A stretch of DNA of 64,000 nt, taken from the NCBI RefSeq assembly GCF_016086655.4, contig NC_052142.2, positions 3,104,422 to 3,168,421 of the forward strand. The letters run 5' to 3'. Each line of letters starts with the position of its first letter. Positions within the stretch are counted from its first letter, which is position 1. The notes under the pieces are model-generated. The model was not told the origin of the DNA. It saw only the letters and a list, made by a program, of their open reading frames with translations, and searched no databases. The translations under genes were made by a program, and so were the position numbers. This stretch comes from Lepeophtheirus salmonis (Eukaryota > Arthropoda > Copepoda > Siphonostomatoida > Caligidae). This document shows, piece after piece, positions 24,603-35,616 of the stretch.

Positions 24603-26592
24603 TCATTCCTGTAGTTGTAAATAATAAATCCGTTTTATAAGTTTGATTTTCCTTTCCGTAGAATTTTCCATTAGGGTATTAAAAAAAATGGTGAACTCAT
24701 GGAAAATGGTATCTGCAAGTTTGACACTTGTCTTCTTGATTGATGTGGGATTGAGTGCCTTGAGAGAAAGCTTGTGAGCTTGTTTCACTTTAAAGGTGGA
24801 TTCTAACATATTAATTTTCTCTGATTTGGGCAAAGTTGGGGCGCAGAGTTGGTGATCCAGGAAGGTAAATATTTGGACATACCAAGTTTTCCCTTTTCTG
24901 AAAACATTTATAAATGTTTTAAAATTGTGGACTATATCGATGATGAGATGAAATCGCTTTGAACTATCTTTAGTGTGAGGAATTGAGGTCTGAAGATTAC
25001 CTCCACACAGATGATGGATGTATAATTTTATATTTACTGTGTGATTGTCAATAGATAATGCCACAAAAGTGAAACCTATTTCCCAAAGAGTCCTCATGAT
25101 GGGATTATACTGATTATACAGGAACTCCGCTGTTAAGTTTACACTGGGATGAGAGCAAAAATATCCATGTATTTACCCGAGGCTGACTTGATCATGAAGG
25201 CGAGGACAGTTTTAGAAGTTTGATTATTTGTAGTACCCACAGATTTTCCTCAAACAAACTCTACTCTTTGGGCCGAATAAATCTCGTCGATCATCAGTGT
25301 TACAATTTTTTATCACCTCTTCAAGCCTCTAATTTGTGCCGTTCAACTTTGTCGTGAACGAAGGTAATCCTATTTCAACCGTAATTGCACTGGATACGGT
25401 CCTAAGATATCTGGGAGACGGAAGTGACAGAGTATTGGACGGATATATTTGCTTGTACAGGCCAGAAGTGACATTGTGCCATATCCAAGCAACGGAAAGA
25501 AGTCCAGAAGAATATGTACCTTTAGGCTGTTTGAAGAGATGAGACGTATGCGAGCTTGGAAGATTGAATTTGGTCCATTTCTGCCGAGTTAGAAAAATTA
25601 AGGTGCTGTTCACAAATGTATCTTTCTCTGTCTGACCGTACGGGGAACCCAGAAAAGCGGCAATGTGGATGGCTTCAGTGACAGAGTTAATTTATTTTCT
25701 GAATTTATGCAATGTGATACTAAGATCTTAATTAGCTAGATGTTGTTACAGAAAATTCTGGAGGAGAGATCTTCTTCCACCTCCAGGCAAGCAGCAATAT
25801 CTAGCCCTTTCATATCTGAATGTATACTTTTGACAAGTGCAAGTGGAGTTTTAAGCAACAAGAACCCCGAGGGCAATGATTCCCAAGACAGTTTGTCATA
25901 GAGATCTTGTGCCGAAAGAACGGTCTCATTCATAAACATTGCATACTCCAGAGCTTCTTGTCTTTCATTCTCCAAATGCACTCTATTTGTGCTAGTTGAT
26001 GCCTGTGTATGTCTTGGAGGTGGTGATGGTGATGAGAGGTAGCTTGCCAGATTCGCCCACTTTGATAGGATGGCTTCCTCTTTCAACCGCCTGTGAATAT
26101 AAATCAGATATAAGTATTATGGATTACTAAAATTACATAGGAAGAAATTGCAATATTATATTAAAGTGCATAATTTAGAATTTGAAGGAAATAATTCTGA
26201 ATGATGCTAAATTTTCGTTGTCCAGAGATTTGACAAGCATTAGACAGTGCTTCTAAAAATATTTGAAAGAAAACTTAGCAAAAAAATGAGCAGTCTCAGA
26301 TATTCACAAGCAATATTCAAAGTATTGGAGAGTATTGCTTACCTTCGAGTGATTTCTTTTTATTTTGCGATTGATCTAAAGATTCAGTAATAAAATCAGT
26401 CCCTTTAAAATGCAGACTGCAAAGTCTTGAATTTGCTGTTGGCGTCTAGTCAATCGTATCTCTTGGGATGGGTCTAAGCCATTTGGTTAGAATTTTGGAG
26501 TCCTTCATGGGGAATTTGTTAAAGCTCACATTCGGATCCTTAGTAGTGCTGTAATAGCCCTGCTTGCATCCAGGAGCAGAACACTTGTACAC
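24603..26592 (-). pseudogene. THAP-domain / P-element-like transposase, broken
   Basis: P-element-family transposases (and the vertebrate THAP9 protein) join an N-terminal THAP zinc finger to an RNase H-like catalytic region. Reading the minus strand from 26592: a THAP domain with CSAPGC, W at about position 34 and RLCSLHF, giving the C-x4-C-x48-C-x2-H spacing of THAP fingers. The exon ends at a good donor (GAAG|GTAAGC, last base 26343). An acceptor (TTCACAG) precedes a second exon at about 26089-25736 (RLKEEAILSKW). Further P-like blocks follow: LPSPRYLRTVSSAI at about 25440-25400, then 25097-24603 with SIDNHTVNIKLY, FHLIIDIVHNFKTFINV and KQAHKLSLKALNPTS. Breaks: an in-frame TAG inside the THAP domain (26446-26448), a phase mismatch between exons 1 and 2, and several stops and shifts around 25100-25330. 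No start codon was found and no terminal repeats were recognised. The match to the family is good over several blocks; activity is ruled out by the breaks unless there are assembly errors. Confidence 0.78.
26343..26592 (-). pseudogene. THAP zinc-finger exon of the P-like transposase
   Basis: Zinc ligands are visible at Cys codon 26581-26583 (first of CSAPGC) and in CSLHF further along. A TAG lies at 26446-26448 between the conserved Trp and the last Cys-His pair. If that codon is a sequencing error or recent mutation, the finger is otherwise intact. THAP fingers bind DNA and in P elements recognise subterminal sites. Confidence 0.72.
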
Positions 26593-27224
26593 AGTTATTA
26601 ATTAAGTAATAACAAAAAAATTAATTAACTTTGGTGAACCACGTTTTTCTTTTTTATAATTTATAAAACAAAGGAGGAATGTGTCAGCCTCCTCGTGTAT
26701 AAAAAAAATGAGCACGATTTTAAGACGCACTTCCAGTTATATTTAGTATTCCTTGATTTTTCTAAATGCTCCTAGGCGTTTTATTTGCGCTCACCTTATG
26801 CCTTTTTATTTTCTAAAGCTATTATAAGTCATGAAAATTATGTAATCCAATGCTAAAACAAACCAAAGATTAACGTTGTAACGGTTACATTTAAAAAAAA
26901 TCTTTTGAATAAGATCAACTTACTTCTCACGGTATTTTATTACATTAGCTGTGAGCAACCCCTGAGAGGGTTGGAAAGAAAGTAAACACAATTCCTATTC
27001 TGTATCTAGTAAAAAAGTTGGCAATGATAACTTTGAAGTAGATTTTGAACTCTAATCTTAGTCCAACATGGAGTTTTTATCATATCGTGGATCTTAACAT
27101 CCCAACCAATATTGTAAAGCCAAGAATGGTTACTATATTAATCGATTATCTTACTCAATTCTTATCAAACTTGATTGACTTACAAAATGTTCAAATTTGA
27201 GTAAAAGGATCCAGACCTCACCTT
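26593..27224. other. AT-rich sequence without recognised features
   Basis: Upstream side of the P-like element. No coding sequence recognised, and no terminal inverted repeat of the element could be matched to the 24 kb side. Confidence 0.25.
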
Positions 27225-29346
27225 ATGCCTAACATTGATTTGGCTTAATAATATAATGAGACCTTCCCATTCAACTTAAACAGCAATCCTAAAGTTTTTC
27301 ATATTATATAATGATGTTAAATAGTTAATAGAAATATGATAAATGTTAAGAATGTATGTTTTCACACTTTTTTTAAAGGAGATTATTAAATTTAGAGAAA
27401 AAAAAAAAGAATAAGGCAAACGATTTTTGACAATAACATCAAAGACAAGCAAACGAGAGATTAAGTTGAGTATTTGTGAGGCCATCACAAGAAATCAACT
27501 CCTTAAAAAAATGTGAAAAGGAGAAAAACGGGTTTGTAAGTTTCTAGTTATTTTTGTTCCATAAGAAATATAAGTCTATTTTTGTAACACAAAATTTGAC
27601 CACTTTTAAATAGAAATTCCTAAAACCGCAAAGAAAACTGTATGGTTTAGAATCTCTAGTGTAATAGGAATGCATTTTTTAAAAGTATAATGCTTCAGAG
27701 GAGCCCTAATAGCCACTTAAAGATGGCACATAATTAAATTAGATTAAAAGGAAGAGTTGAAATTGATATTGGTATGATTGAGGTTAAAAATGAGATTTTA
27801 GCGTTCCATTCCAATAAGTCATAGTAATTTCGGAAGGGGGTAGTTCTCCACAGGATAAGTATTCTAGAAACACTACTATACAAATTCAGGTGCAATTTTT
27901 AATTTGGGAGGGACCTAAAACTCCTCCTCTGTAGACACCCATGATATTAATATTCATGTAAATGTGAATTAACCACTTTAAAAAGTACATAATTACTTAT
28001 GTCCCATTTACACAGTAAATTTACATAGTTTCTTTTAACGTTACTGGCTACAATCAAGGTTAATAGTATTTCTATTAACCTTAGCTGCAATGTATTTTTT
28101 GTGATGTCGCCTACATCTTGGGGTTTATTTAAAAAAAACCTATTTTTTATGAAAAATACTCGAATCATTTAATCATAAACTCAAAGGTTCTACCATTTAT
28201 AATGATAAAATAACAGGCAATGTTTCAAAGAGATATTAAGTTCAATTATAGGCTTTGAATTCAAATTTCAAGGTTGAATTGAGATACTGAGCGTTAACTG
28301 TAGCTTAAAATATCGTTTTATCTATCTGACTTAAATTTGGTGCCAATATTGACTTACATATATAATTTATTAATTTCCTAATTCTATAAATGTGGCAGTG
28401 AATTTAGCTACTTTAAGTACAATTTGCAGTGCCTCCAAAGGATTAATTAGAATCCATTGTTCATTAAAATGAACTATTATTCTATGGAAAATGTATTCCA
28501 TGTTTAATTTTGAGAAAAATAATTCCAGCTTTCTTTTGGATTGTGTGCTACAAATATGCCATTTTATTACAATGACTCAGAACTTCTAAAAATTGCTCAT
28601 AAGTTAAATATAATAGATTTTAATAATTAATTATGACTTAATTGATCTATTTTTACATATGGGATTCAGAGAAGATCAATATAAATCACAACAGACATAG
28701 CTATTCAACTTCTGCTAAAATATAATTTTTTTTTTAGTCAGCTATTAGTGTTTCGAACTTTCGGTTGATTAATTATTTTTATGATTCCCATAGACATTTC
28801 AGACGAGAAAAAACTTCCCAGACGTACATGAAAGTGTTCTCGTTTTTCTACGTTCAATTTAATTTAGCAATCACATTTGGAGTATCCAACATTTTTACCG
28901 TTGAGGATGTAAATGTAGGGATTATACCCTCAAGTGAGAGTAAAAATGAAAATGGTGAATGTACCATTGTAAGTGAAGGCCCCGTTGAGGACATAAATGC
29001 TGAAAAAAATGAGGATGATGTGAATCAAAGTGCTAATGTATTAATTCAGGAAATGACAAGTATAGCCAACAAATCAGGGATCAGCTTGAATAAAGATTTT
29101 GAAGATGAATTAGAGAATGAAAGTCGATGGATGATTGAAATTAAAGGAAGAAAGAATGCTGTTATATGTCCAGGACAAAAAAAGGGTGATGACCCTTTTT
29201 TCAAAAAAAGAGAACCAGATCATTTAGTTTATTCAGGCACTCATCACCACAGTCTCCTTGTGAAACATCAATGGGGAAGGAAAGTAAGTTTTAAATCAAC
29301 TGACCCCTACAAGTACTGTGTGACTTTGTATCCCACTGTCGGATGA
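27225..29346 (+). repeat. LINE family 1 5' fragment, plus-strand copy
   Basis: Reverse-complement partner of 12625-14757. About 1.5 kb of AT-rich leader precedes a 193-codon open frame at 28765-29346. The LINE homology stops near 29290, and at 29335 the sequence changes to the hAT C-terminal remnant shared with 15949. The endonuclease and later parts are not present, so this is a 3'-truncated or recombined copy. Confidence 0.78.
28765..29346 (+). CDS. LINE family 1 upstream ORF, unknown function, 193 codons
   Basis: The longest clean frame in the window. It starts MINYFYDSHRHFRREKTS, has a hydrophobic stretch near residues 25-48, then an acidic region (residues about 60-125: SESKNENGE, EDINAEKNEDDVNQS, KDFEDELENESR), then a basic tail with PGQKKGDDPFFKKREP. 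The sister sequence on the minus strand at 13172 continues from the equivalent of KKREP into a LINE endonuclease, so this is the N-terminal portion of a LINE polyprotein or its ORF1. The last 15 or so codons run past the end of LINE homology. No RNA-binding domain is recognisable. It may look like a host gene to a gene finder but its repeat context argues otherwise. Confidence 0.5.
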   Translation: MINYFYDSHRHFRREKTSQTYMKVFSFFYVQFNLAITFGVSNIFTVEDVNVGIIPSSESKNENGECTIVSEGPVEDINAEKNEDDVNQSANVLIQEMTSIANKSGISLNKDFEDELENESRWMIEIKGRKNAVICPGQKKGDDPFFKKREPDHLVYSGTHHHSLLVKHQWGRKVSFKSTDPYKYCVTLYPTVG

Positions 29347-30014
29347 TACCTACTGGAACATTGGTTTCCATGTTTTGGATTATTTCCATTCTAAAATTTA
29401 CCAGGAGGTCCTTGAGGTAAAATGGAGGATTAACTCAGTTTTTTTTCCTCTGGCAAGGATTAAAAATAAAGGGGTCCATCTTTAAATTCCTCATGCAATA
29501 AATTGTTGGGATTAATGAGGTTAAATTGGAAGTTGGGACAGCTCAATACTGGTCTGCTGGTCGTTTAAAAAAAAATGAAATGAGAGCAAAAGGACCCCTG
29601 ACTACATTTGACAGATATTGATGGAACCTTCAAGAGCAATCTTCAGAAGAGGCCGTTATTGAATTTGGAATTTATAAAGTTTTAAGAGTTTCCCTCAGAT
29701 GAAGGATATATATTCCATAATAAAAAGAAATAAAGTATATAAATTATGTTTGAATTTTTGTTGCTTCTTTTAAACTTGTAATGCTTTTATTTGCTCTTTA
29801 GTTCTAGATTCATTTATGGGAAAATATTCATTTCACACATGTATCCCGATCAGAGAGCATCTTCTAATGAAGAATCTGGCCACTAGATATAAACTAATGA
29901 TAATAAAAAATAATTGGAACAATATATCGATAATTTGTTATTTTAATTTACTTTTTAAGTGGTTTGCTAATAATGGAGTGTTTCTTTGGTTTTTATTAAG
30001 TTAGATATCTCGTT
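29335..30014 (+). pseudogene. hAT transposase C-terminal remnant, copy 2
   Basis: Direct repeat of 15949-16636, about 90% identical by eye. The 62-codon frame at 29816-30004 covers the C-terminal end, containing TRYKLMIIKNNWN, the LLFIKxNW-like end of hAT dimerisation domains. Stops and small deletions differ between the two copies, so both have decayed independently. Confidence 0.45.
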
Positions 30015-30087
30015 CATGTACTAGTAATTTGAATTCATATTAAAACATTATACCGTACATGTATCGCAAGCTCCTGTTATAAGAGCT

Positions 30088-30505
30088 CATTTAAAGTCAA
30101 TTTTCCCTGTAGAAATTCTTTATATGTAGCCAGTAAGACGATCTTATTGTATAATCACTTATCAAATTCCATGGGAAAACTTGGTAACTAAAGCAAAGAT
30201 CGAGAAGATATATGGGCAGATAAGGGAGGCGAGTGGATCACTTCAAGGAAACACGGACGTCAAAATTCAATGATCTAAGGAGATACTAAGGAATTGAGGC
30301 CCTAATAATATAAATGATATTTTGAACTGTATTGAAACTACTCACCCTGCAATAGAAATCCTGAAAAAGTGCCTACGGCTTTCCTGATTTCATATCCGTA
30401 GGTATACAATAATAATCTTCAAAGATGGTGTGGTAAATTTGATAATAATTTGAGCATAAGTTATGCCTTTAGGCATATTCATGTGCACTTTTATCTTCTC
30501 TAGAA
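30088..30505 (+). repeat. unnamed repeat (partner 38424-38870)
   Basis: The sequence beginning GCTCATTTAAAGTCAATTTT recurs immediately after the N gap at 38424. In that copy a 68-codon frame (38520-38726, KIEKIYGQIREASGS, HPAIEILKKCL) is open. Here a CAATGATC change in place of CAATTATC and other changes break it. Family unknown. Confidence 0.6.
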
Positions 30506-30519
30506 ACAATTCTCCTAGC

Positions 30520-32200
30520 TCCTAGTTTTTCCATCATTAAAAAAAGTATGAAACAGCGAAACAAATTTATCACCAGAAAAGGAGAGGGGAAACAATGGTG
30601 CCAATGAATACTAATTTAAATCACCATCAAGAGTTTTAGTAATTAATTCTCCGCAACTAATTTATGAATAATTATTAATTACTACTTTATTACATACAAA
30701 GCTTTTCAGGTATTGAATGAGAACTAAGATGTAAGACAGAAAAAAAAAAGTAAACACCATATTTCTTTCATAACTACATAATTCAATTAAATCTCTGAAT
30801 TGGGTGCTGAATTGGATGATGAACTTAGTGGGTTAGATGATGATTGCTGCTGTCGTTGTTGTAACTGGCCCTGTGGGACACTAACGTGACTTTGCTCGTT
30901 AAACCGTTTCATCACGAATTTCCTCTATCACAATTCTCTTAATTCCATTTAAGTCCCCCAAAATTTTTTTTTGTTTTTTGTCCATTAGTCTTTAGTTTCA
31001 CTGATGAGACAGAGGAAGCTCTATTACAAGAGCTTTATGGTCTGATCTTCCGTTATTAACAGTCTCAATATGTTTTAATCTCTGTTTCATCCCCAAATTT
31101 ATAAGTAAGAAATCTTTACGACTTTTCTTCGATTTAGTCGACTATGTATCGATAAAACTGTCTCCATTCCAAAATTTAACTGCGTCAACCATTCCCAGAT
31201 CTTCCATCATCAGTTCCAAAAACTTGCTAGATTTTAAGTTATATTGCCTCTCGTAAATACATGAATCCATTGTTTTGCCAAGGAACAGATTTATATCACT
31301 AGCCAATACTAGATTGTCATAGTGTAGTTCTGCTAATTCTTTATAAATTTCTTCCTAGAATTCCGGCCTATCTTCATATGGTCCATAAGTGTTAACTACA
31401 ATAACTTTCCAATCTTGTAGTTTAATTTCAATCATGTCATACAAACCATAAAAGTAACTTTTTATTTAAGTCTTTTAGTTTGGATTCCAGGCCATTTTCT
31501 GATCAACGTCCTTCCTTTGTTGTCTAGGTAGTTCGGATAATTAATGACTTCTTTAGGTTCACATTTTGTACAATTTCCTCTACATTTATGATTTTCTTCA
31601 TCGATTTTATACTCTTGAATATTAAAAATGTCTTCACTTCTAGATCGAAGGTAGTTAAAATAATCGTATCTGCTTTGATAAGATTGAATAGATCGTACAT
31701 TTTGAGAGAAAATTCTAAAACTTGAATTTTTTATTCAATAGTTTATAATCTCTTGATATGATTGCAGTTTTGTATTTTTGCAGAGCATTGTAACTCATAA
31801 TATTCTTATTTGTATTGATCATACTAAATTTCAATTAATAGGCCAGAAAATACTTATTTATTATTTTTCTTCCTCTTTGTCTTGGGTTCTTTGATTGCAG
31901 CACTTGTCAATTATCTTTTGTGCATGTCATCAGTGTTTTTTTAATATTGGGAAATTTGTTGCTTGTTTCTTAAGACCATCTGCCAGTCTTTTATCAATCC
32001 TTTGACTTGGTTTAAAGTTTTACTATTATCCTGCATTTTCTTCCCACCTCCCTCCTCAACGAGCGCTCCAACTCCCGTTCTGTCTTCATTATTAATCCTC
32101 AAAAAGTTTCTCAACTTCCTCGCATGAACCTATTACATCTTTCGTAATGACAGATTCCTCTTGAATAAAAGGTTTTGCAATGGGTCATGAAACAACAATT
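30520..32200 (-). mobile_element. LINE family 2, internally deleted copy
   Basis: Collinear with the 48.4-51.3 kb LINE but missing about 1.1 kb: 30520-30910 matches 48455-48830 and 30905-31860 matches 49942-50925, joined at a short CATC microhomology. The deleted part is the reverse transcriptase. The remaining minus-strand sequence encodes broken pieces of the endonuclease (the region equivalent to NGRSDHK and GDLN). Multiple stops are present. Confidence 0.75.
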
Positions 32201-32541
32201 CTACCAATTTTACTAGATTTCAATATCGCCGTACCTCTCTGTTCATAGATGTAATATATAACTATATACACTATTTTATGTCTAATTTATGCAAGATGAT
32301 AACATCTACCCAACAATTGGTATGAAATGGGAAACCATCAACTACAGCAAGAAGGGGGAAAGGGTTAGATCCCAAAACAATGTCCTGAAGAAGGAACTAA
32401 AAAGGGACTCGAAAGAGGCCAAAAACAAGAACTGATATAAAAAAGAAGGATTCAATGCAAGCCTCTAGCGTTATGAAACGAGGGAGAGAGAGCCCCACTA
32501 ATGAAACCCTCCTTCAAAGAGGACTCATATTCTTCAAATGA
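32201..32541. other. short purine-rich segment, no gene recognised
   Basis: About 340 bp between the LINE fragment and hAT copy D. A plus frame with many Lys/Glu codons (around 32310-32450) is stopped repeatedly. It may be more of the LINE ORF1 or an unrelated remnant. Confidence 0.25.
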
Positions 32542-34494
32542 CTGATAAGTAAAGTTGATAATATTGTAGAGAAAAACGCGTGCAAGGAGGAGGGGGGAAA
32601 ATACATATGGTATCATTGTTTAAAATACTGATGTGATTATCATCAGCCTACTTTATTATGATTTTTGAGTGTATAACGAAAGTATTAATTAACATAAATT
32701 TTAATGAAGATATACTACATATAATTGACTTGGACGTTTTGTATCCGTTACAGTAGATTTTATAACGTCACACTCCATGAAATTGTAATTCATTATGAAC
32801 CTTATTCTCAGAATAATAGCTAATGAAACGACAAAGTAGAGTATTTCGAAATATATTTGAAGTTCCAGGTTTAAAAAAGAAGGCTTTAATTAAATAAAAT
32901 CTACATAATAAAAAATATACCATCATACATGTAGGTTAAATACACAAAATTAAACAATTAGAATCATATAACTAATAATAACAATAAATTATATATACAG
33001 AATTTTGAAATAATAGATTGATCGAAATAATATTTTCTTGTTCTGACATCGGAATCCAGTTAAATATGTCATAACTTTAGGTTGTGAAACACAAGCAAGA
33101 CCTAGAGTTTAATAAAAAGTATAATCACCCCTCTTCTTCATGTGGAAGTTGCTTTCTAAAATTGTGCACAGGATAGATATATCTCTACCAATGAGATCTA
33201 ACTAATTATTAATAATAAACTAAATGTCAAAAAATAAAATTAGACAATAAATATACTAATAAAAAAAATGTTAGAAATAAATCCATCTTAAAGATTTAGA
33301 GTAAAAGCTAATTATGTAGTAATGTCCGGCCATATTACTCCTTATTAAGAGCATCAAAAAAGATATTTTTCCCGTTATTTATGCTTATATAACAACATAC
33401 TATTATCATGAAGGATATACACAATTGCTAATTATAATGCTACACCCAATGTAACTACCCCCGTTGTTGTGTCAATTTAAGCAGTTGTTTTTGCCTTTTA
33501 TGAGTTCTCTGAACACCATTTCTTGGAGCCTATCAACAATAACAAAGCCTTAAGTGATAAAAAAAAGTAATATTTATTGACTATGTAATATTAGAAAACC
33601 TCAATATCATACCCAAGTCTTTAAGTGAAGAATCTAGTCTCAGACAAACCAGTTGCGAACCATCCAAAGCTACTACTCCCGTTGTTGTGACCATTTAATC
33701 ACTTTTTTTTGCCATTGAATGAGTTGTGTATCATAATTTTTGATAATTTTGGCTAAAATAGAATCATATTTTATGGTTAGATTTAAAAAAAATTGAATAC
33801 TTACTATTAGATAGTACAAAATTCAGAGTTCCATTTCGATATTATTAAATACTTCTTACTGATAACTTGATCGTCATTTGGTGTGGATGACTCAAAAAAA
33901 TTTTATATGTATTTCTATAAATGACATGAGCATGAACATCCTCCATTAATTTAATGATGGTTCCTCGGGAAGGGATAGGTTTACCCGTGTATTTCTCCAT
34001 AAATTTTTATAACATAGATGATTAGCAATGGATAAGGTTATATTACATGCAATAAGCATCTTTGTGAGATCAGAGTTAAAGTCTGACTTGATGTATTTAT
34101 CATTAATTTGATTTTTTAGATTAATATCAATGCTCTTGATATGAGATTAAGATAATGAGTGGCGTGTAATTCTAGACAGGGACTAAAGGCACATTTATAT
34201 CGACAAATCCGACAAACCATCTGTTTCTCATCCGGTTAGTATTTCCCAAATTCCTGGGTCTCCATTTTCAGAAATCAAGACAGAAGGCGACTTTATTTTA
34301 GGCATTTTATTCAGTTTTCTATTGACTATCATCATCTAATATTATATTAATATTGAATAATAAAGGCGGGAATGCAACGTTCTTGATTGATTGAAGAAGT
34401 TGTATATTATGTAATCAATGATGCCATAAGTATTTCTTCTCTTCTCCTCGCACGTTTTTCTATTCTTACCAAAATTATCACCCTTACTGATAAG
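32542..34494. mobile_element. hAT-type element copy D with perfect 8-bp target duplication
   Basis: The element spans 32550-34486 (1937 bp), starting TAAAGTTGATAATATTG and ending AAAATTATCACCCTTA, between direct repeats CTGATAAG at 32542-32549 and 34487-34494. Same orientation as copy B. The zinc-finger ORF on the minus strand is broken by stops and indels. Compared with copy B it lacks about 140 bp in the left half, as does copy C. Confidence 0.88.
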
Positions 34495-34599
34495 GACAAA
34501 AAAAAAAAAGAAGAAGTTTCTTTAAGCCAACATTGCTAAGGAGGCAAACGAAATTGTCATTATTTGAAAGAACGGTTACCATATTTCCATCGTGGAATG

Positions 34600-35280
34600 A
34601 AACAAAAGCATGAAAATACTTGAAACAGACTACGTACGTCGTCTGTCTGTACCAATCGAAAACCTAATTTCTAATTACGAAGGGCGTCGCTATACAAATA
34701 AAGGAGACGTTATTTACGTAAATGATTATGCTTATGCGCAATATGTCCGAAAAAGCATGATAGCAAATACACCTCTCAAGGTACTGAGAGCCAAACCCAG
34801 TTTACTATTTATGTGCCTCCAAGCTATATGAAAATGACTTCTTCTTTCAATATTGGTGTGATCGATATAAAAAAGATCAAGGTATAAAACATACACATAC
34901 TATGCTTAATAAGCCGGAGTCGAAGTGTATCAAGCACGGAAAAGAAAAATTGAGACTCATTGTACAAGCCTACACTGGACATGGCCCTTTTCTAGCCCAT
35001 TTAAGTAAGTGGAAGGACAAAGCTCAACTTGTAATATATGTATGGAAGTATTGCAAAGTGCAAACCATCTCATCAATAGATGCCCCGCTCTATCTTACGA
35101 GAGACATCAAGCAATGAATGAAGAAAACGAAGACATTCGTATTTTAAGTTTTATGAAACGTAAAAAAATAAAAATATTATTGATTAAAAAAAAAAGTAAA
35201 CTAAATTTTAGAATCTGCTGTAGTAGCACAAATACCCCGTTGTGTGGTCGTGTTCGTTGCCTTATATTTGTATAACTTTA
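34600..35280 (+). pseudogene. LINE ORF2 C-terminal fragment with zinc knuckle
   Basis: A plus-strand frame at 34902-35117 has LIVQAYTGHGPFLAHLSKWK, and a frame one base away at 35009-35275 has STCNICMEVLQSANHLINRC. Together these match the terminal part of I/R1/Jockey-type LINE ORF2s, where LTGHGxFxxYLxRF is followed by a CxxC...H-x4-C zinc knuckle (here C-x2-C, H, C). A frameshift around 35015-35035 separates them. An upstream 73-codon frame at 34610 is probably part of the same ORF. The knuckle cysteines and histidine are intact. Confidence 0.65.
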
Positions 35281-35616
35281 TTTTATGTATCTATGGCAAC
35301 GAGAAATAAATATTTAACTATATAGTACTAATTCATTAGTAATTAATGAGGACAAAACTTACCTCTTAAAAAGATCAGCAATATTACTTCTTTGGGACAG
35401 CCTCGAAGACATTCGATTTCTTTTTAAAAACATCTCTAAGCTTTTAGAAACGATGATCATTTGGAAGATAACATTGCCCTAGGTTGTGAAACAAGTTTGA
35501 TGGCAGAGGGGGCGAATTTTCCGAGCCCACAAATAGAAAGACCTAATTTCAAGTAATTATTAGATATTTTAGAAAAAACCAAATATGATACTATTAAGAA
35601 AAATTATGAAAAGATA
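35281..35616. other. no recognised gene
   Basis: LINE tail or flank. The sequence after 35277 is AT-rich with an AATAAA at about 35305 that could be the LINE polyadenylation signal. Nothing else seen. Confidence 0.25.
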
